Below are positions 56,126 to 64,000 of a DNA stretch of 64,000 nucleotides, in pieces. The notes beneath the pieces were generated by a model. The model searched no databases, was not told where the DNA came from, and saw only the letters and a list, made by a program, of their open reading frames with translations. Position numbers and translations under genes: made by a program. The stretch comes from Cylicocyclus nassatus (taxonomy: Eukaryota; Nematoda; Chromadorea; Rhabditida; Strongylidae): contig CATQJL010000112.1 of the NCBI GenBank assembly GCA_958299035.1, positions 43,528,833 through 43,592,832 on the forward strand, given 5' to 3'. Numbering within the stretch: position 1 is the stretch's first letter; each line of letters starts with the position of its first letter.

Positions 56126-59100
56126 TCACCAAGTATCCTTCTTTTGTGAGAGATCCAAAGACTGACCTGTAAGACTTTGAAGCAGATCTTCCGTCACTTT
56201 GGGCACCATAACTCCGATATCGTCGTCATGCGGTTTGAGAACATCCACTATATGTTCCATGTACCTCAAAGATTTCTGAATCGTGGCAGCATTCCCCATC
56301 ATTAGTTGTAAATGCCGGATAACCAAAAAATCTTATTCCGAAGTCGTCAAAGTTACCGGAACTTCAGATCGGTATCCGAGTCGAGTCGTAAAGATAATTG
56401 CTGTAAAAGGGATAGCAGCACTGGTTGTGAGAGAGTACAAGGAAAACGGAACAGTTCATCAGGATCCACGTTGTTGCATACAAACTCAAGCGCTGCTTGG
56501 TCGCCTTGATTCAGCGCCTAGACTGCGAAGAAATTGAGCAAGATGATGGGAAAGAGGCAGAAGTATAACATAGTAAAAGAACGTACAGTTTCAAAAGCGA
56601 GTGGAATCTGGTTATTTTTGATCATATGCGCAAGAGCTTGTCGATCTGCTCCGACCGAAAGAGATGGAGCTGGAGTAGCACTGGCTGCAACTGCTGCGAG
56701 CGTGGCCGTTTGCAGCGCTCTCATCTGTTGCAGATACTGAAAAATTCATATCAAAATCTTGTGTATTATACAGCAACATATGAAAATAGACGACCTGCTC
56801 AAGGCCATGGCGGAAACTGTCGTTGAGCTGTTTGAAAAGCTGCGCACAAATCCGTTCTATGGCAGGTACCACCATCGTTGTCAGCGATTCTCGTAAACGT
56901 TCGGTCACACGATGTGAGACCGCATCCGCGCTCAGCTAAAAGTGGATAAGTAGCTCATGCTGGAAGAAGACCAGTGGCCGTATTCATCATTGATACCTTG
57001 AGGTAAATTCTACCTCCAGGTAATTTTATCACTCATTATCAGCAAAATTACATTGAGAATTTACCTCAAGGTACTTTGTGAATACGGGTACTTGCTGATA
57101 ATGAGTGATAAAACTACCTGGAGGTGGAATTTACCTCAAGGTATCAATGATGAATACGGCCACAGGAATGCAACTGGTGAGTAGTACAAGAATTAACGCT
57201 CATGACGGCCGGCTTACCAGCCTACTGATAACCATGACCAACCTTATGATTTGCTTGAATAGAATTCTCGACAGCAACAGAGTTCTCGTTGAGTGCATTT
57301 CGAACGACGTTAATGGTTTCGCGGTGATTCGTTTCAATCAAGTCGGATACGTTAGCTAATAATCGGTCCTCTCGTAACGAAAATTCTTCCTCTGCAAAAG
57401 AAGGGACTCTCTTTAGAAACATGTTTGAAAAACTATTATATCTCCCATCTAATGATAGAAAGGAAGGTATAATCTACTTACTAAAACATTGGAGCTGCGT
57501 AAGAATATGTTCATTTGTGGCAGCTGAGCGTCGTTCACTATCAGCACGCTCCACACGAACAGACAGTTGTTCAATCTGGAATAGCATTCTGTATTCCATT
57601 ACGCACATGCGATATTGGTCCCGTAAGCAGTATAATCTCGCGGTGACGATAGCTGGATTTCAACCCCGGAAAAATACTGCTGCGTACCCCGTTGACAAAA
57701 CGCGTTTCTCTTGCTGCGAGGATGCACGTGCTGCGAGTGAACAGCTTTACAGCCAACATCAAGAGACTCAAAATGTAGCGAAAAGCGCAGTTCAGATTGC
57801 TGGCGTCTAGCATTTTTTTCAACCAGTAAATAATTATGTGTCGAGCTCCATAACACTCACAAGAAAGATGTTTCGCTTTTCTCATGAATGAAGGAAAGAC
57901 CTGATTGTAATCAGGATGTACTTCTACTTTAAAACTAATATCCAACAGCAAAAAAAAACTTTCGAAAACTTACCCCAGCACAAAGAGTATGAATGAATCA
58001 GTCCAGATACAGAACAAAAGCTAACCTTTTCATTCATTTCTTTCAGTTGTTCCATTATCTTCTCATAATTCACCGTTGGTGTGGAGTTTGCTGGAGCTGG
58101 TGGTACTACCGTCAACAGATCGCTGGGGCCTTCGCTTCTTCTGCTAAAACACATACTTGTGGCGTAACCAACTGTACTTAAAAGCTTTTCACTACCACCA
58201 TCTAGAGCAGGGATGCTTATCCTAGTAATTTTTTCCACCTGTGTATGTAATTTATGAATTATTTGGTCATCAATACCCAAACGAGAGACAAATAACCCTT
58301 TCAAGAAGGACCAAAGAATTCGATTAGATAATAGATCATGGTGATAGGAAGGGCAAATCAAACAACTGATCAAATGGCGCCGAGCATAAGTTGTACTCCG
58401 TGAAACTACTGTTACTTGGAAGCAGATAGCTAATCCAGTATTATTTTTATCCTTGAAATCTTTGCTCGTATTCACCAGCTACCCTGAAGTTTCTATGTAC
58501 CATACTACTGATGAAACTATCTAGAAGAAATTTTATCCTTTCGCTACAAGACTACAGATTGACTAGTACGGAAATGAGTAATAAACTATTGCTTAAAACT
58601 GACTGACCGCTCAGCGCCATCGTTGTCAACTTCAGTTTTGATTGCAGACATGACATCTGTTGAAGACTTTTGTTGTTCCGCCAATTCCAAATGTACATCA
58701 AGTTGAAGAAGGCTGCGATGGCCTATCGCAATGTAATGAGCTAGCACTTCATTGCGATTCCGATCGTTGTCAAACTCATCATCCAGTGAGTAATCTGAAA
58801 AATCCTACTGTCAACCTTCTCATGGGACAGCAATGCTTGAACTGGGGCTGCTCCCTTACATTCCGTCTAATAAGACAAAACATTAGCTAGACTTCTAAGA
58901 GACACAAAATGAAAGTTTTCCAATGCGTTTGCTTCACAAAAAAAAGCTTAAGAGAATAAAAAATACCCCAAAACCGTCTTAAGCTTGAAATCGTTACAAA
59001 ATTTAATATGCTGTACACCTTGTATAATGTCTAACAATAAGAATTTGTAGAACTTCATCTAATAAACGATAAATTCCAGAATGTGACAGTTCTTAGCACT

Positions 59101-61362
59101 TCGATCAATAAAAGATGCCTTCTTAACTTACTTCCTCTTCCGAAGCTCACTAATACTACATTATCACACTCATATGAATTTCATTGTTGATAACGTAAAT
59201 AATAATTGGAAAAGGAATGCATGTGAATGGGAATGAAGCGCTTACCGACGCTTGACTCGTGCTTCTCTTCTGTATCAACCTCATAAGGAACGATGGCAAC
59301 TATTGGATGTGAAAATGTTACTTGTGTGACACCAGCAAAACGCGGATGCTCAGCGTACTCAAGTTCTACGCAAAACACATTCTGAAATGCATTTCTTCGC
59401 AAGCAAGGCAAAAAGTACCGTAGATCTTTGAAAAAAAAAACGGTGATAAAGATTACCGATCCATCCACATCCAAGATATGAGCGTAGCGAGCTTGTGGGT
59501 CCACGTGCACGGCGAACGTAGCGATCTCAACGGACGACTCAAAGCGAACACGTCCCAAGCAACGCCAATCTTCACATTCAAATAACGCTAAGCGCCGGCC
59601 GCCTTCAGCAACTACGAGGCAATGCCGCCAGAATTGCTCTCTTCAAAAAGAAAAATCGATCAGATAAATTTATAGCACTCAACGGCCTAGAGGGTGCACT
59701 CACTGATTTTTAGACTGTCGAGCCCCATCAAGAAAGAATAACTCGACAATTGGGCGATTCATCTGAGGATTCCACGTGTGAGCAAACTTCAGTTCACTTT
59801 CGTTGGAGTTCATGACATAGAAGGACACCACTCCATCAGCGCGAGCGATGGCTACAGCAGTCGAATCAGGAGAGATGCAAACCGCAGTAACCTCCTAAAG
59901 AGTACTTCTTTGTGCGCGTTCAGTGAAGCAGATACTCGCTAATCTCCGAGAGTTCAAAATGGTGTAACACTTGATTCTCACCAGGTTCATCTGTCAAGAC
60001 GTTAGAAAAACTATGATAAGTTAAACTAACGGCGGATTCAAAGATTCTATCTTTACACAGAAAAGGAAACTTCTTCGAACGTGCCGTATTTGCAAAAATG
60101 TTATTGAACAAATGTCTGAAGAAAACTCGTCTAATTATAGAATGCTACCGTCAAAGGCATCTATGCTCCTAATTATAGATGCGGAGTAGTGGCAGCTCAA
60201 AGCGTGGTGGTTTTTGATAGCGAGGAAGTACGAAAACTATATAACGTAGAGGCAACAAGTTTAACCTCATTATAATGAAGGAAACTCCACAGCCGGTCCT
60301 CTATACAAATCTGACAGCCGGTCATGGCAGCATTTACACAGTGAAAAATGGAATGTTTACCTCTTCCATTTCGACAGAAAGTATAGCTTCCTCTACTCCC
60401 ATTGCTTCCTCGAACGTCATTCGTGAGCCCCGCTCCTTCAGTACACTCAGGTTGACGACGTAGACTTTATTTTTCTGAAAAGCAGTTTAGCATGGACATA
60501 AGATTATAGGTTATTACATAACCAAAATTATCAAACCTTGAAAAGCGCAACCATGTTGACTACATCCGAAGGATCAGAAGGATTTTCAGCTACATATGGG
60601 CACCATACAACGCGTGGAGTACTATCCGAGCCTCCATCAGGCCAATTCATGATAGTGATATAGGTTTCACTAAAGTCGGAAAAACGAAATGTATAAAGAC
60701 AGCATGCGATGAAGTCAAGCGAAAGAACTTACACATCCTGGCAGTCTGCAGTGACCGAATAAACATGAAGATTTGACTCGCCGTCTACAACGGCAAGGAA
60801 AGGAAGATGTGTGGCAAAGCGAAGATCCACTGGAGCTTTCGAAAAACCCTGAAAATGACATAGAAGGAATATGGGCAATAAAAAGATAGATCGATGAAGG
60901 GTACCTTGATCAAACGACGATTCCTTGAAACTCTGTTGATTATGCGAATAACATCACCCGTGTTCTCATTGAAGAATCGAAAAGCGATAAGATCTCCCTG
61001 AACTGCGAGGAAGCGCCCTTTCAGAGCACGAATCTGAAGTATTCAGAATCAACATCTAGGTTATATGAAAGAAGCTAACGAAAGCACAGAACATGAGACA
61101 TAAAAAAAAACAAGTCTGCAATTTGCAGCTTCTATACGTACCTATGTGAAAGAGATACGAACAAAAGAGTATGTAATAGCCGTGAACCTACATCGCCCTT
61201 ATAGTCGCTGATGGTAGTAGTATGAATGCGAGCACTGTCACGTTCCCTTGTCTGCGATTCCAGAGCCAAAGATAGACTGACATTGTTGCCATTGGCAAAT
61301 TTGATCACTCCGTCACTTCCATCGAGTACGCTGGAGATATGCGGTGACTGAGTGATAAACCT
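56126..61362 (-). CDS. EDC4: EDC4 / Ge-1 mRNA-decapping scaffold homologue
   Basis: Exons in order: 61,362-61,192, 61,033-60,905 (GDLIAFRFFN...VIRIINRVS), 60,848-~60,735 (PVDLRFATHLPFLAVVD), ~60,672-60,537, ~60,474-60,355, 59,897-~59,702 and ~59,645-59,459. Then come 59,382-59,247 (ending TEEKHESSVG), ~58,795-58,600, 58,239-58,024, ~57,579-57,481, ~57,395-57,247, 56,936-56,794 (LTTMVVPAIERI, KQLNDSFRHGLEQ), 56,739-56,588, 56,519-56,357 (CTLSQPVLLSLLQQL) and 56,315-56,126. The WD40-like N-terminal half, central linker and helical C-terminus match animal EDC4/Ge-1, which bridges DCP1 and DCP2 in P-bodies. A true first exon is not found. The last junction lacks an AG acceptor. Confidence 0.85.
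56973..57164. mobile_element. near-perfect palindromic MITE in an EDC4 intron
   Basis: About 190 bp beginning GTGGCCGTATTCATCATTGA. The right half is its inverse with few mismatches, and ACCTCAAGGTA, ACCTCCAGGTA and CTCATTATCAGCAA recur on both sides. There are no open frames. Confidence 0.85.
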
Positions 61363-61479
61363 CTAGGAAACAAAAAAGGCAAGTTTTGCTAGATAGTTTC
61401 TTGAGTAGTCAGGTGAAATAAGAAATTATCCATACGTTTTGCTGTTAGTTTACCACTATCACTCGTCTAAGCTCACCGA

Positions 61480-61725
61480 CCCGCACTATCTTTGTTACCC
61501 ATGTTGGTTTTGCTATCTCTTGGCAATGGTTTGAGTGTTTCCCATTTGACTAGGCTACGTTATCCTGTTACTCCTATTACCAAGACAAGTGTTTGCGATA
61601 TCGTCACCCTCGTAACAACTTTCCCAGGAATCGATGTTACCCATGTTACCACTGCTACACGCGCTATCACTTTTAACACATTCACGACAATAGAAACCAC
61701 CGCTGTAGATCGTATGCTGTTCTAA
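61480..61725. other. GTTAC-rich, low-complexity-like stretch
   Basis: Short words GTTAC, TTACC and TATC recur about every 10-25 bases without strict period. A similar texture returns at 62,100-62,300. It may be a degenerate satellite or an ancient repeat. No protein or RNA assignment can be made. Confidence 0.35.
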
Positions 61726-61914
61726 GGCACGCGCCATACTTGATCCGCTTAATCCGCTTCGTCATTGGTCGATTCAGTGAACTGACCAATAGCGGAGTGG
61801 TTGTCCCTTAGTCCACTTCATCCACTTCACTACTGGTCAGTTCACTGATTTGACCAATGACGAAGCGGATCAAGCGGACCAAGTGGATTAAGCGGATCGA
61901 GTATGGCACGTGCC
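61726..61914. mobile_element. palindromic MITE (GGCACGCGCCATAC ends)
   Basis: About 190 bp; GGCAC...CCATACT on the left pairs with AGTATGGCACGTGCC on the right. Words such as TTGATCCGCTTAATCCGCTT recur inverted. Upstream of the recognised EDC4 exons. Confidence 0.8.
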
Positions 61915-64000
61915 TAACCTTCGCAAGTTAACGACAAATCTTCGTGGAATTTCACCACATATTTGAACTCAGATAAAGCTCTGATCAAAAGACTAAGATT
62001 CCCGGTCATGAAACGATCCACCGGTGAGCGTAGCGCTGATTTGCAAAGTATCTGCTCCAAAATGACAGAAAGTGAGAAAATGGCCTAGTCGTATATGTGC
62101 TAACAAGATTAACACCCACGTTACTCGTGTCAAAAACGTAAGCGCGTCGACTGCAACCCATTGCTGCCCACACATGCCGCTAGTTTTTACTGTTACCATT
62201 GTTTATCCGATCACCAAGGCTGCGCGTTATCGTGTTATCGGCGTTAATGACCTTGCCTTGCAACCCCTCACACTTAGGCAGTGCTTGTGCAGAAAGTCTG
62301 CGACTCTTGTTCCACAGCGTGCGCAAAACACCACTTCTGAATTTTCTTCAAACGATGCTGGAAAAGCTGATGCTAGACTGGTCAAGCACGATAGCGACCT
62401 GGACAATGGCATCCACCTGCCAGACCTACCCGCCCACCATTACCCGCACAAATACTGTTCTGTAGCCTGAAAGCACTGTAAGACATTCCGGACTACGCAT
62501 GCGATGTCCACGAATGAGAACACTGTCAAGAGTGTCTGTTTGAGAGTTCCCCCAGAATGCAAAGTATACACAGTAAACGCACTAGCACTACGCTTGAGGT
62601 ATAGAGCTACTGTTCAAAAAGGCCGTTATAACGCACTACCAGATTAGCCCAAAAACTCCTATGCCAATGTTCCCCATTGGCTAACCCCTCCCCTTCCCTT
62701 GAAATGAATGTCCCTACTTGTCTGCAGTACTAAGTGTTCATACTACAAAAAGTATATGTCTCCGCAATTTTGCGAAAGAAGGCTTAACCGCTACGCATGG
62801 CTGCTCATAAAGTACTTCTCGATAGAAATGAGCAAAAAAGCAAAATGGCTTGTCTGCATAAACCATAGAAGGTAACTGCATGCTAATGATGATTTTATGT
62901 TGGTCGATTAAAGGGGATATATGTCAGGAGGCGCTTTTATTGCCGGTGGGTATAACCTTCTAGAAGCCTTTATATTTTCTGAAGAGATATGCAAGATGCC
63001 AGGTTTGTTAAACCTGTCTTGAAATAGATATGAAACATAAATTTGAAGGTCAAAAACCAGTAATAACACAGTTTATCACTTTCATGAATCTTCCGATCAG
63101 TTTTTCACCAAAAGCATCAAACTAACGATGGTAACTTCAGATAGTTAGTAAGCTAAAGCACCTTGCCTGATATTCTTGAAAGACTAGCATATCGAAAATG
63201 GGCTGTTGATTTCGTGACCTCCGGAGAAAGCGCGCCTCCTGACAATCTCCAGAAAAAAGGCACAAACAATTGGGAGAAAAACATGAACATGGCCGTTACT
63301 GCAGAAAACTAGAAGATCAAAACTCTGCTGGAATAGGGAATGTTCTACGATAGTGATCTCTATATGACACCTAATGTACAGCCACAAAAAATCGAAGTTT
63401 CCCATACCGCGTGCCACATGCTCATAATATGTATGCAGCAAAGCAAATTTGTATAAAATGGTGCAAAAAAAACGAAACGAAAGAAAAGGCTCACTATTTC
63501 TCGACGATCGAAGAAGGAGAAAGGTGATCAGCTGGCACATATGGGTCTCCCATACCCATACGTTGCTTTCAACCTGCAATTTCCACAACAAAAGATATCA
63601 AACTGTCATAAGGATATCATTCGAACGCATAACGACGAACAAATAGAAGAGAGAAATATTAAGTTTTCAGCACGAATTTCTGGGTATCTAGACCATGACA
63701 CCTAGAGATACGTGATTGAAGTGAGGATATGGTAAGGATGACGAAAGGTGAGAGATCCACCTTGACCATATCTCGGCTACTGCAGGTTCTCATTATATGA
63801 TTTCGTAGCATAAGCATATATGAGGCAGCGATTTCGCGATCTCAAAGCTGCATAGGCAATTCATGCCAACATCACTAAAGATCAGAAGACAAACGACCCA
63901 AAATCTGTTCTGACAAAAGATGAGGTTGCATTATTATCCCTTGAAACATCCATGTTTTCAGACTTACTCTGTTCGAACAAACTAATATTACCAAAGAAAT
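61915..64000. other. no assignable gene
   Basis: AT-rich DNA with a few long frames (62,072-62,470 plus, 63,184-63,591 minus). The latter is 135 codons, hydrophobic in patches, with no motif. The missing first exons of EDC4 may lie here. Confidence 0.35.

Noticed and set aside
61492..62470. Plus-strand Thr/Val-rich frames as a mucin-like gene
   Set aside because: Open frames come from the GTTAC-textured repeat and change phase frequently; no signal peptide or splice context.
63184..63591. 135-codon minus-strand frame with hydrophobic patches
   Set aside because: No signal peptide, motif or exon border; likely chance.

Overview
The window is AT-rich nuclear DNA from a nematode, most likely a strongylid (clade V, hookworm-like) worm. 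The basis is short-exon genes with small introns ending in TTTCAG-type acceptors, and a dense mixture of mariner-like elements, TTAA-target MITEs, Helentron-type repeats, Penelope-like retroelements and a Gag/Env-bearing LTR element whose Env is of the phlebovirus type found in nematode BEL/Pao elements. The species assignment is inference. No bacterial genes, rRNA, tRNA or CRISPR array were recognised.

Layout. 1-11,860 is gene-poor and holds two foldback/MITE structures (5,158-5,890 and 6,857-7,576) and one possible unassigned exon near 8.5 kb. 11,860-20,600 is a transposon nest: a 2.4 kb mariner-like element that contains a decayed Penelope-like element (PLE) on the minus strand, a 5'-truncated PLE end, a non-LTR retrotransposon remnant, and a nearly complete PLE with reverse transcriptase and GIY-YIG nuclease (one frameshift). 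20,600-26,790 is more MITEs and Helentron-type repeats. 26,793-30,247 (minus) is a many-exon divergent beta-catenin. 32,975-38,360 is another nest, centred on a 3.2 kb LTR element (33,873-37,098) bounded by a CCGCC target duplication, with an Env-like ORF, a Gag zinc-knuckle segment and a damaged 5' LTR that has become a perfect 61-bp palindrome. 38,631-39,094 is a long-arm TTAA MITE. 40,505-44,840 is a 4.3 kb giant inverted repeat whose near-identical 1.3 kb arms each start with a decamer array.

46,778-51,973 (plus) is a KATNIP (katanin-interacting protein, KIAA0556) homologue with three DUF4457-like repeats and a mariner-like element in one intron. 53,662-55,007 (plus) is a TSSK-like protein kinase. 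Its stop codon abuts the stop codon of a convergent minus-strand putative membrane-protein exon. 56,126-61,362 (minus) is an EDC4/Ge-1 mRNA-decapping scaffold homologue with WD40-like N-terminal and helical C-terminal regions and palindromic MITEs in and upstream of it. 61,920-64,000 holds nothing I can assign.

The host genes are unrelated in pathway: Wnt/adhesion (beta-catenin), ciliary/microtubule (KATNIP), germline-type kinase and P-body decapping (EDC4). The strongest unusual signals are structural: the decamer-headed giant inverted repeat whose arms differ in length by exactly two decamers, the LTR snap-back palindrome, and the covarying hammerhead-like hairpin at the ends of all the PLE copies.
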